Source: Pegoplata infirma
Taxonomy: Eukaryota; Arthropoda; Insecta; Diptera; Anthomyiidae
Length of the DNA: 64,000 nucleotides
NCBI GenBank assembly: GCA_963921195.1
Contig: OY992537.1
Coordinates: 82,870,304-82,934,303, forward strand
Reading direction: 5' to 3'
How positions within the stretch are numbered: the stretch's first letter is position 1; the number at the start of each line of letters is the position of its first letter. Positions 46,142 through 55,481 of this stretch are shown piece by piece. The notes under the pieces were generated by a model. That model searched no databases, was not told the DNA's origin, and saw nothing but the letters and a program-made list of their open reading frames with translations. The position numbers and the translations under genes were made by a program.

Positions 46142-46711
46142 ACGTTGAGTTAAGCTTAAAATAATTGTATTTAGGTAGAAATGATCAAAAATATTTACAT
46201 ACATATATAATATTAAATTTTTATTTTGTTTGAATATTGAAGTATGGACCAAATGGTCCACTAACCTAACATTCGTAAGTTTTTTCTAACCTAACAGCAG
46301 GGTTAAATTTCAACTTTTTGCGGCACAATTAATGCAAATTGTCCCCATCATTAGATACATTTAATGGCAAATTTTGTACCAGGAAGCCTAAGAAGAAAAA
46401 AAAAGTAATTTTAATAAGGAATTTTTAGAAACGAATTTAGTTAGCAAAACTTACCACTAATTATTTTTTTATCTTGAAAATAATCCTTAATAATCTCCGA
46501 TATTGTCTTCAATTGTTGAAAATTTTTGTGAATATTTTTTTTTTAATAAAAATAAAAATGTTGTTTATAAAATGACAATTTTTTCAAATTGTTTTGAATT
46601 CATACAACGACTTGTTGAACTGGAATTTGACTTGAAATAATAGCTGGAATTCAAGTTGAATTCAAGCGAAATTTAAAGCACTTGAATTTTTAATTTTATG
46701 TGCTTAATGGG

Positions 46712-47511
46712 TTATTGATGAATTTATTTTGGTTTGGTAGTACCAAATTGGTACTCGTAAGACCGTAGGGTGTTATTACTTTGACCTTAATATATTGACT
46801 AGTGAGATAAGATTTCTTTGAAATTTTTCTCAGTTTTAACTATTTATAAGACCCTACGAACCGAAATAAATAAAATTAAATGCATTCATTAATAAACGAT
46901 GGTCCTTTGAAAAATGGCGTTGTATGGTTCTTTCAATACTATTAAAATTGCAAATGAGAAAAATATTTGTTTTCTAATTCTGCATTCAAAAGATTACATT
47001 GATTTTTTTTTTGAAAGCACTATAGCCTTAACTTTATAGCGTAAGAAAGTTCTATACTAGTTTATGTCGAGAAGGACTGGCCCATTTTCATCTGAAAGGG
47101 CCAGTTTAGGCAAGGCAATTGTTTTTATTGCGGGGAGCGAAAAAATATCACATTTGCATTAATGGGTGCTCTAATACATACATATGTATGAATAAGTTTC
47201 ATGAACAGAAACTCTTTATGTCATTCTGTGAAAAATTTATACAAAAGTATTTGAATATAACATACATACTAAGGATATAACCATTTAGCACTATTTATAC
47301 CCTTCAACCGCAGTACAAGAAAAAAAGGTATAACTAAATTTTGGGAAAAAAATTTCTTTAGAAATATTTCATAAATTTTCCTGAAATTTTTAGTAAAAAT
47401 CCTAAAAAATTAGAAATTTTCTTAACAACGAGGAAAAGGCTTTAATTTATTTATTTATAACTAGAAACATTTTGCTTAAAATGCAGTTCTTTACGATACG
47501 AAAGAAGTTCT
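46712..47511. other. Non-coding remnant sequence
   Basis: Up to 47175 this appears to be the right part of the composite element. 47176-47511 is AT-rich with TTCTTTAGAAATATTTC-like small palindromes. No gene is seen. Confidence 0.4.
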
Positions 47512-47524
47512 TACTGTCAGAGAA

Positions 47525-47709
47525 TTTTTTTTTTTTATTTAGAATTACCATACAATTACAAATTATATACTAATTTTACCTAACCGAGAACTGGTAACAA
47601 TGACCTTCGTCTCGTTGTAGCGAATCAGACCAAGGCCTCTGGTGGGAATCGAACCCACGACCCCCAGACTCATAGGCTAGCACGCTACCAACTAGCCTAC
47701 TGGGGCGCC
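47525..47709 (-). mobile_element. tRNA-derived SINE with 13-bp target duplication
   Basis: Read on the minus strand the 185-bp element opens with a tRNA-like head: CCCCAGTAGGCTAGTTGGTA (box A), then an anticodon-arm-like stretch, then GGGTTCGATTCCC (box B). A tRNA-unrelated part (GATTCGCTACAACGAGACGA) follows, and it ends in poly(A). Perfect 13-bp duplications, TACTGTCAGAGAA, flank it (47512-47524, 47710-47722). The acceptor-stem halves have two mismatches, so this is a SINE and not a tRNA gene. It would be transcribed by RNA polymerase III and moved by a partner LINE. Confidence 0.92.
47637..47707 (-). promoter_or_regulatory. Internal Pol III promoter (boxes A and B) of the SINE
   Basis: Box A, TAGGCTAGTTGG, and box B, GGTTCGATTCC, are spaced as in a tRNA gene of about 72 nt. 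Both match the usual consensus closely, so the copy could still be transcribed; this is inferred from sequence only. Confidence 0.75.
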
Positions 47710-47999
47710 TACTGTCAGAGAAATTTTCCCCAAATCTAAGAAACGTGCCTTTCGTTTTTAGACATATTTTTTTTTAATATATTCACACAAAATTTTTCTT
47801 AAATTTGCTATTTGCGTCTTAGAATTAAGTTAAAAAATCAAGACCCATGGGTCCAGACCCTGTTGGCATGAGTTGGGTTATTTAAGGGTCGCCATAGATT
47901 TTGATCCAAACCGTTAGTCCTTTTCGCTCTTAGATGTAGTGAAAATTTCTTTGGCAGTAAAAATTTGTTTCCTTATATTAAAGAAACTGCACAGATAAA

Positions 48000-48234
48000 A
48001 ATAAATTTCCAACTGAATTTTTCAGTTGTATTAACTCAAAATTCGGCTGCTGCTACTACATTTTGATGTGGCTAATGAATTTTATAGTTGTTTCAATTAA
48101 AATACAGTTGTAATAATAAAATTTTGTTGTAACTACCGATATTTAGTTGTTTCAACCTTAATTCAAATGCATCCACCGATTTTTTGTTGCAACAACTGAA
48201 TTTCAGTTGGAAATTAGCAAATTTGTTTTCTGTG
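48000..48234. mobile_element. Small MITE with CAACTGAATTTTTCAGTTG repeats
   Basis: The 235-bp element has ends CACAGATAAAAATAAATTT and, in complement, CACAGAAAACAAATTTGC, flanked by TG (47998-47999, 48235-48236). AACTGAATTTTTCAGTTG and its relatives occur at both ends and weaker TAGTTGTTTCAA units inside. Likely of the TA/TG-flanked mariner-type class. Confidence 0.7.
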
Positions 48235-48559
48235 TGTGTAAACTATTTATAAGTTAATGAACTAAACTTTTTTCGTCAATATTAAGAAAATTTCTTATTT
48301 TTTAGTTAAATTTAACTACATTTTAGGAAAATTCATGAGCTATTTCAAAGGAAATTTTTTCCTAAATTTTAGTCATGTCTTTTTTTCAGTGTAAGCGTGA
48401 TAGAACGAAAAATGAAATTTTGAAAATAAAAGTATTATAAAAAGAACTAAAATGAAACAAAAAACTTTATCTCTAATCATTTCCAATTACCAATTTTCTC
48501 AAATATTTTACCTTTACTTACTTCTGCAGTTTGCTGTTACCTAGATTCAAGTGAAGCAA

Positions 48560-50670
48560 GTTTCTGACCAAAACTGCAGGGCTATATCAGATGAAATGTT
48601 TGATAGTTTCCAACTCCTCCTCGTCCATGCAACATCAACAAAAGTAGAGGTAGATTTTGCTTTCAGTTACTAGATTCATATCAACACATTCGAATTCTGT
48701 TGGAACCTGTAAGGTAATTCCCAGTCTTGCAAACTCATCGGCTTTGCAATTCCATAAAATGCCTCTGTGTTATGGGGCCCATATTAGTCGTATGTCTAAC
48801 TGCTTGGCCATCTCATTTGAAGGCGTGTGGCAAATAAAGACATACCTTGTTTTCAGAAACATTGACTTCAGGGATTTGGCAACGACTGACTGTCAGAACA
48901 GATGTTGACTGTAAATGTAGACAATACATTGCAACTCAACCTATCAGCCACTTCCTTTAGTGCCAGCATCTCTGTTTGGTAAACACTGCAATGACCTGAC
49001 CCTATTCGAGTCAGGCTCAACCCAAGCTCTTCCGAATAGACTCTAAGGCCAAGTTAATCGTGCAGCCTCGATCCATCAGTGTAAAAAGTTATCGGGGCTC
49101 CTCTACCCGGAATGCCCCTAATACAAGACTCCCTTTATGGTATCATAGTGGAAATGGGGCAATCAAAAAGGGTCGCAGAGGGAGAACAGTCCAGATTTTG
49201 TGGTATTGTTATCTTCTTTAAGATCGTTCTATGGCGAAAATCGATGCTCTTTCAATGCAGTGTGCTATTCACTCAAATTTTTGACGAAGCCGCATACTAT
49301 GAAGTAGGATTTCTAATGCAGCCGTAGGTGTAATACGAAGAGCAACAGTGATGTACACCGACGCCAGTCTCTGTACCTTTCACCAGACAATGATTTCAGA
49401 ATTGAACGCACCACTGCTGTTTAAATTCAAGGAACGACTTTAGGGCTAAAGCCCCATCATTTTTCAATGGTTTTTTACTGGAATATAAAGCAATCTTCAA
49501 CTTCCTATCTAAAAACAAATACTCCAAGATACTTGGATCCATCTGAGAAGGCGATTTCAGTACCGTACAGAAAAATATAACCGAAATCACGAATTTACTT
49601 GTAAGCAAGACAAGCTCTGTTTTACTTGGATTAACTCGCACACCACAGTACCATGCCCATTTAGACAGATTTTTTAGAGAACACTAAAGAATGTTTCTTA
49701 ATGTTGGCAGGTGTTTTCCCTTTACCGCTTAAGTCAGCATATGCGACAATGTGACAACCACGTTCTTCTAGAGAGAGCAGTATTAAATTCAAAGTCAGAT
49801 TCCAAAGAAGTGGCTAAAAACACCTTCCTATGGTGTGCTCCCATTGACAAATCGAGATATGATAGACACTCCCTATTCAGGCCTTATTTGTTTATTGGCA
49901 AGTTGATTTTTAAACATAAAATTTATCCCAAGCTTCAATCCCAGAATAGAGAATGCCACAATTATCAAGTCTGGGATGACGTTATTAAAAACCATAGTGT
50001 ACTTCTATACCAAAAGCAATCTCTCGAAGGTATCAGCAAGCACATGAAGATCTACCGTTGATCTACCCTTGCGGTATTCATGTTGTCTTTTCGAAAGCAA
50101 CCTCCAGTCAATCATTCTACGCAAATACATGAGTCTATTTATTATTCGTTCCATTTTCTTTAACAAAAAAGTAAGAAGATAATCTGAAATCCTTCGGAAC
50201 GGTGTGGGAGTTTTTTCCAGCCTTCGGGATAAAAACGAGTTTGGTATCTCTCCATTTGTAGATTGAATGATGGTATTTGTAGATGGTGTGGGGAAGCTGT
50301 CGAAGACAGCTATCACTTCTTATGTGAATGCCCTGCGCTGTCTTTTAGAAGATTTAAACTATTTGGCTCTTATTTCTTTCAGAGCTTATTGGAAATTCGA
50401 AGCGAGAATCCTTGGACTCTACTGGCATTTATAAAAGCTTCAAAATAGGATGTATAATTGGAAGCAATGCGAGTGATAAAATTGAAGAGAGAAGGTTTCG
50501 ACCATTAAAGGAATCATAATGGGCCACATCAAGGCCTCTATGGACGTTGGTTTTGTATAAACCGACGTCATCCTTCACAACCTAACCTAACCATCTCTCC
50601 ATTTTAAAGGAACATACGACAAGTTTATGTGCAGAATATTAAACATGTGTGACATGAATGTCTTAATAGG
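48560..50670 (-). pseudogene. Decayed I-superfamily LINE ORF2 (RT and RNase H)
   Basis: Read on the minus strand, in shifting frames with stops: YVPLKWRDTKLVF, IPKAGKNSHTVPKDFR, QHEYRKGRST (near 50060), FNNVIPDLIIVAFSILGLK, a broken TPQxGVxSPLLW, and YADL in place of YADD (near 49735). Then NPSKTELVLLTSK, and an RNase H domain with YTDGSR (near 49070), QTEML (48975), SDSQS (48890) and KADEFARLG (48740). All four RNase H acidic positions remain visible. A Cys/His-rich C-terminal tail follows near 48610. RT plus RNase H places it in the I/LOA/Nimb-type group. It is inactive: frameshifts, stops and a lost motif C aspartate. The plus-strand LINE at 50258-50592 is inserted in its RT region. Confidence 0.85.
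50258..50592 (+). mobile_element. 5'-truncated I-like LINE, C-terminus and 3' UTR
   Basis: The 335-bp insertion codes for GICRWCGEAVEDSYHFLCEC, a CX2CX8HX4C zinc-knuckle typical of LINE ORF2 C-termini, in a frame that stops near 50448. The 3' UTR has CATAATGGGCCACATC, a hairpin at 50543-50570 and an (AACCT)n tail. Perfect 12-bp duplications, ATCTCTCCATTT, flank it (50246-50257, 50593-50604). It interrupts the minus-strand LINE within the codons before FIPKAGK, which rejoin if it is removed. It is of the same family as the 26307-26387 fragment. Confidence 0.92.
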
Positions 50671-50689
50671 TGATATGAATAGCCCTGTA

Positions 50690-51427
50690 TGGAACTAAGA
50701 AAATTGTGTTTTTGGTTGTTCAATTATTTAAAAACTGGTCAAAGGAGGCGTGTTTAAATATTTGAAAAATTGTCAAATTTGTGTCGAGTTCCCTTGATTA
50801 AATATTTAACCAATTATATCGGAATGCAACTCAATCCCCAAAATTCACATTCTTGTATGGGCTATCGATTAAAAATTTTTATTTTGGAAAATTTTCAGAG
50901 CCTGTTCAAAAATTTTTCGTTTTTAAAAAAGTCAATTTATCAAAAATCCGACAACATTTTTTTATTTGGTTTTTTTTTTAAGTTTAGATGTTTAATTTCG
51001 AGAAAATCGCATTTCAATAATGGATTCCATAAAAATTCTATAATTCTCTTGTATTTTAATTTGTCAACGTTGCGTATGAGTAATAACTATTTGCCAAACC
51101 AACGGTTTTCGATACTCATACGCGATGTTGGCAGAATGAAATACAAAAGAATTACAAAATTTTTATGAAATCCAATATTCAAATGCGATTTTCTCGAATA
51201 ATACGAAAAATTTTCTCATAAAGTTTTTAGGGTGAATACACAAACATCTAAATAGATAGTCGATAGCCCATAAAAAAGACAACAAGAATTTAATTTTTGA
51301 GATTGTGATGCGTATTTAATCAAGGGAACTCGACAAAAACTTTACCATGTTTTCAATATTTTACCACGCCTTCTTTGCCCGGTTTTTGAAAAATTGAAAA
51401 ACAAAAAACGCAATTTTCTTAGTTCCA
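50690..51427. mobile_element. Palindromic element, TGGAACTAAGAAAATTG ends
   Basis: The 738-bp element has arms that start TGGAACTAAGAAAATTG and continue through GAGTTCCCTTGATTAAATA on both sides, meeting near 51075 (GCGTATGAGTA / TACTCATACGC-like). TA precedes it and CA follows, so the duplication is uncertain. The 132-residue frame at 50770-51168 is arm sequence. Confidence 0.75.
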
Positions 51428-51439
51428 CATGTCATGTTA

Positions 51440-51667
51440 GGGGCATGTCACAGACTCAATTCCGTTCGGATTTTGAAAAAAAAAATGGTTTGCTCGTAAA
51501 ACAGAAAACGAATATTATAATTTTCGGAATGAAATCTCTTTCAAAAATCAAAGTGGAATTGAATTGCGTAAATGTGGGTTCATTCCGAAAAAAAATATTC
51601 ACTTTGACTGTTACGAGTGAACCACTTTATCCAAATCCGATCGGAATTAAGACTGTGACGTGCCCAC
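51440..51667. mobile_element. PIF/Harbinger-type MITE, second family
   Basis: The 228-bp element has ends GGGGCATGTCACAGACTCAA and, in complement, GTGGGCACGTCACAGTCTTA, flanked by TTA at 51437-51439 and 51668-51670. CGTTCGGATTT faces AAATCCGATCGG further in. Its ends differ from the GAGTCCCCGCA family. Confidence 0.75.
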
Positions 51668-51670
51668 TTA

Positions 51671-52062
51671 ACATTTTTTACGCAAACATTTTTTTTTTTG
51701 TATAAAAATATGTTTTCTTAAATAAAAAATTTTATTGTTAAAAAAAATTAAAATCGCAAAAAAATATTTCTTTATTTAGATCTTTGAGATCTTTGATCCA
51801 CCCATTGACTACCACCCATACTCTAATGATACGGAAAATTATTGGTTATACCCCTAATACACACATTCATGTAAAACATATTTAAATATACTTTATTGTA
51901 TAAAGAGAACATTCTTTACATTTTTCAAAGTATAAGTATGTGTTGAAAACTTTATGGGATAAAAATGTAGGTATTTTTGTTTAACAAGATGCATTGCGAA
52001 AAGATTTATGTACAGTGGCTCATATCGCAAGTTAGGCAGTTGATAGTGCACGAAAATTTGTA
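51671..52062. other. Non-coding, nothing recognised
   Basis: AT-rich. ACAGTGGCTCATATCGCAAG at about 52013 resembles a mariner-type end, but I found no partner. Confidence 0.35.
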
Positions 52063-52823
52063 CGCTCAAAAAATTATGTCATTAACTGTTTGTAGATTAT
52101 TTAAAAAGTTTTACGTTTTGTTGTTTTTAAAAGAAAAAACATTTGTTCAATGTTAAGTTTTTTTTTTAAATGACATTTATGTTGTTTGTTTCAAAAACAA
52201 CAACATAAAAAATTAATTTCATTAGCATTAAATTTTTAAAGTCTATAAGTATTTTTGATCTGTAAGTAAAATTAAGTGATTTTTCTTTAATTTTTAATGA
52301 TTTGTGTACGTTATTTGTTTTTTTAATTGTTGGCATTTTTTAAAGAGAAGTTATTAGCTTTTACCTACCTGCCAAAAAATTATTTATAGAAATATAAAAA
52401 AATTTTTGTATCAAGTGACTTTGGCACGATGGGTAGAGTGTCTGGCCAGTATGTAGTTGATTGCAGGATCGATTCCCCAAAAATTAGATTTTTTTAAAAT
52501 CAATAGAAAAATTGAAAAAATAACCTACGAAATCATCAACTTTTAATACTTTCGTAGGAATTTGCTTTGAATTTTTTTGTAAAAATAACACAACAATCAT
52601 TAATTTTTAATGTTTTCGTTGGTAATGTTTTTCGAAAAAAATGAAAGTGACGTCATTTTTTAATGTTCAATGTTATTCATTTTAGAAAATTTTATTAGCA
52701 GTAAAAAATAAATGTTGATGTTTGTTAAAACAAATAAATAATTACTGGAATGGTTTTCAAATGTTTTATCACTTGTTTTAAATATGTTTTTCATTTGTTT
52801 TTGACTACAAAATATTTTGAGTG
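52063..52823 (+). mobile_element. TA-type MITE, tRNA-containing family, copy 2
   Basis: The 761-bp element has ends CGCTCAAAAAATTATGTCAT and AAATATTTTGAGTG, flanked by TA at 52061-52062 and 52824-52825. It is the uninterrupted counterpart of 23306-25101, in the opposite orientation. Repeats of TTAATTTTTAATG(A/T)TT and CCTACGAAA lie inside, together with the tRNA-like segment. Non-coding. Confidence 0.88.
52412..52479 (+). repeat. tRNA-like (SINE-derived) segment inside a MITE
   Basis: CTTTGGCACGATGGGTAGAG (box A-like), GTCTGGCCAGTATGTAG and GGATCGATTCCCC (box B-like) are spaced as in a tRNA. The same segment is in the copy at 24652-24722. This copy has the better box B. Confidence 0.68.
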
Positions 52824-52982
52824 TAACAGAACAGAATTAAAAAAACAACCAAGGCTGGATTACTCAATGCTCCGTTATAAAATAACTCTCCGTTAAATTT
52901 AACTTTTTCATACAAATTTTGACATAAGGCTCCGTTAAATCGGCAGTCAGCAGCTAACTTTTCATTAAGTAATCCGCCCTAA

Positions 52983-54012
52983 GAATGTTAAATTCGGCTG
53001 TGCCGAATCTTTTATACCCTCCAACATGCAAAAAAATAAAAAAAATGCAGGGGCGTTTTTTTATGGTGGGGGCGGTCGGTAGTGGTAATTGGGGGGGGGG
53101 GGGGGGCAAAGTTCCTCTCGGATAAGTGTTTTAAAATTCATTCTTATGCTTTTTGCGATAAAGAAATGGAATTTTATTAATATTAAAAAAAAAAATATAT
53201 TCCACGCCCATAAAAGGGTGGCGGACCGAAAAACGACATTTTCTAATTCTTTGGGTCCAAATGCAGGACCTGAAACTTCTTGTAGCATAAAAATGTTGCA
53301 TTTGTTAAACAAAACACAAAAAAAATCGTGTAAAACAAGTAAGAGTGTTAAATTCGGCTGTGCCAAATCTTTAATACCCTCCAACATGCAAAAAAAAAAA
53401 AAAAAAATTGCAGGAGCGTTGTCTTTTATTTGGGGGGGGGGGGGGGGCGGTAGTGGTAATTTGGGGGGGGGGGGAATTTTCTCTCGAATATGTGTTTAAA
53501 AATTCATTCTTATGCATTTTGCTCTAAAGAAATAAAGTTTATTAATATTTAAGAAAAAAAATTTATTCCACGCCCCTAAAAGGGGTGGCGACATTTTCTA
53601 ATTCTTTGGGTTTAAATGCAGGACTTTGAACTTCTTGTAGTATAAAAATGTTGCATTTGTTTAACAAAAACACAAACAAATCATGTAAAAAAATGGTATT
53701 TTTCTGAGGTTGGTTTAGTTCTTCAAGAAGGAATTTTTTTCCCCCCGTCCGATTTTGCTCATTAACGAACTTAACCTGCCTAGGAACATAAGGCATATTC
53801 GTGCTAAATTTCGGGAGTCAAGCTCTTTTATTTTGGACTGTATAGTGTTAACTACAGACGGACAGACGGACGGACATCGCTAGAATGTCTTAGAATCGAT
53901 CACTGATCATAAATATATACTTTATGGGGTCCTAGACCGATATTTTGATGCGTTACACACGGAATGACAAAGTGAGTATATCCCCATACTGTATTTGGAG
54001 GGTATAAAAATT
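52983..54012 (+). mobile_element. mini-me/DINE-1-like element with nested or tandem start
   Basis: It starts GTTAAATTCGGCTGTGCCGA and TCTTTTATACCCTCCAACAT near 52988; a second start with the same words lies at 53346. The body has G-runs (53088-53106, 53433-53447, 53463-53474). The tail is GACGGACGGACATCGCTAGA at 53866, then ATATATACTTTATGGGGTCC and TTTGGAGGGTATAAAAA to 54012. TATACCCTCCAA at the start is the complement of TTGGAGGGTATA at the end. Frames of 77-136 residues here are G/A-rich repeat sequence on both strands. Confidence 0.65.
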
Positions 54013-54710
54013 GTATTTTTCAGAGGTTGGTTTAGTTCTTCAAGGGGGAACTTTTTTCCCCCTGGTTTGATTTTGCTCATTTACGAACTTAACTTGCCTA
54101 GAAACATAGTACATATTCGAGCCAAATGTCGGGAGTCTAGCTCTTTCAGTTTAGACTGCATCGTGCTTACTACAAACGGACAGACGGACAAACGGACAGA
54201 CGGACAGAAGGAAAGAAGGACAGACGGACAGACGGACAGACGGAAAGACGGACAGACGGACAGACGGACAGACTGACATACGGACAGACGGACATACGGA
54301 CAGACGGACAGACGGACGGACGGACAGACAGACAGACGGACATCGCTAGAATGTTTTAGAATCGATCACCGATTTTAAATATATAATTTTTTTGGGGTCC
54401 TAGACCGATATTTTGATGCATTACACACGGAATGACAAAGTGTGTATACCCCCATTCTGTAGTTGGAGGGTATAAAAAATGTTGTGTGTATAATTTATCA
54501 TACGGACAGACGGACAGACGGACGGACGGACGGACAGACAGACGGACGGACATCGCTAGAATGTTTTAGAATCGATCACCGATTTTAAATATATAATTTT
54601 TTTGGGGTCCTAGACCGATATTTTGATGCATTACACACGGAATGACAAAGTGTGTATACCCCCATTCTGTAGTTGGAGGGTATAAAAAATGTTGTGTGTA
54701 TAATTTATCA
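54013..54710 (+). mobile_element. mini-me-like tails with (GACGGACA)n and a 210-bp tandem duplication
   Basis: A third copy has a long GACGGACA/GACAGACG tract at 54177-54340 and a complete tail to about 54478. The tract-plus-tail unit is then repeated with a period of 210 bp: ACATCGCTAGAATGTTTTAG at 54340 and 54550, and GGTATAAAAAATGTTGTGTG twice. The two tails appear identical. Confidence 0.75.
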
Positions 54711-55479
54711 ATATTTTATTAAATACAAGGTCCATCTTGACTAAATAACAAATGTGATACGATGGTAGAACCGAAATGTGAATATTAAGGCGGAGCGAGA
54801 TATGCTTATTTGCGAATTTCGCTTGGACGCTATGCGGGATCGATGAAAATAGATGCCAAAACTATGTGGTTGAAATTTCAGAAAGGTCGCAATTTACCTT
54901 AGGGTTCTTTTTCAGCGCTGAACTTTTAACTTTTCTAAGGCAAAAAGCATTTAAAAAAAAAATGTCAAAATTTAAAATTTGATCAGATCTTGTAAATTTT
55001 GGATTTTTTGAGTTCTAGTTAATTACATTTATTTAGTTTTTATGTAACATCTGTATAGAATACCGCTTACCTCCAAAAACCAGAGGGGGAAAAATATGCA
55101 TACATTTTAGAGACACTAGAAAATCATTTTTTTGCAATAATATAAAAAAAATTACACTAAATTTGCTATATATGATTTTTTTCCCCGACTTGGAAAATAG
55201 ACTTCCCAAAGGATTCCAAAACCATTAAAAGCAAAAAATACGAATTCTTAATCGGCGTATGGACTTAATCTGAATTCACGGTAATTTGAACAAATAAGTT
55301 CAAAAATTTGTTTTTTATTTTTTTTTTAAGTATTTTTTCGCAGTCATGGCTTTGGAATCATTGGTTAACCTTCTTTCCAAGTCAGAAGAAAAAAATTTAT
55401 ATTTTGCAGTTTTAATCAATTTTTTTGTTTATATTATAGCAAAAAGTTGATTTTTGGGTTTCTCCAAAATCCTTATATA
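54711..55479. other. Non-coding sequence with an inverted repeat at 55186-55385
   Basis: GACTTGGAAAATAGACTTCC and GGATTCCAAAACCATT (55186-55227) are mirrored by ATGGCTTTGGAATCATTGG and CTTCTTTCCAAGTC (55344-55385). At 54800-54900 GAATTTCGCTTGGACGC and ACTATGTGGTTGAAATTTCA echo the wording of the 29.7 kb palindrome arm, so this may be a distant relative. No termini found. Confidence 0.45.
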
Positions 55480-55481
55480 TA

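Larger units (their letters stand above)
44660..46302. mobile_element. piggyBac-like non-autonomous element
   Basis: The 1,643-bp element is flanked by TTAA (44656-44659, 46303-46306) and has ends CCCTGCTGTTAGGTTA and the exact complement. TTAA duplication and CCCT ends are the piggyBac signature. The motif CATTTGGTCC or its complement recurs near both ends (44689, 44870, 46250). No transposase remains. It holds a small palindrome (44972-45357) and a hAT MITE (45619-46141). Confidence 0.85.
44223..46711. mobile_element. Element with TTGAATTCAAG repeats, split by a piggyBac-like insertion
   Basis: CCCAATAAGC at the left and GTGCTTAATGGG at the right are imperfect inverted ends. Next to each lie repeats of TTGAATTCAAG, GGAATTCAAGTGTAATTC and GCTTGAATTC. 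Its own parts are 44223-44655 and 46307-46711. No clear duplication. Confidence 0.55.
40448..47175. mobile_element. Nested composite bounded by ATTAGAGCACCC ends
   Basis: ATTAGAGCACCCA at the left and its complement TGGGTGCTCTAAT-like end at the right are followed inward by similar TTTTTTCCGCTCCCC / GGGGAGCGAAAAAA strings. ACAGACAT and ACATACAT (7 of 8) flank it, consistent with a hAT-type 8-bp duplication. Its own sequence appears to be only about 0.8 kb; the rest is later insertions at 40633-44063 and 44223-46711. A hairpin CTGGCCC / GGGCCAG lies near 47078-47108. Confidence 0.5.

Noticed and set aside
47637..47707. A functional tRNA gene.
   Set aside because: Two acceptor-stem mismatches, a long 3' extension, poly(A) and a 13-bp target duplication show it to be a SINE.
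48560..50592. A single LINE insertion inverted by twin priming.
   Set aside because: The plus-strand part has its own 12-bp duplication inside the minus-strand frame, and the two C-terminal regions differ in sequence.
50660..50697. Plus-strand VLIGDMNSPVWN, resembling the GDxN motif of a LINE endonuclease.
   Set aside because: Only 12 residues, followed by a stop, with no flanking endonuclease motifs; probably chance.
53061..53499. Glycine- and proline-rich frames near G-runs.
   Set aside because: They come from poly(G) tracts within mini-me-like repeats and overlap on opposite strands.
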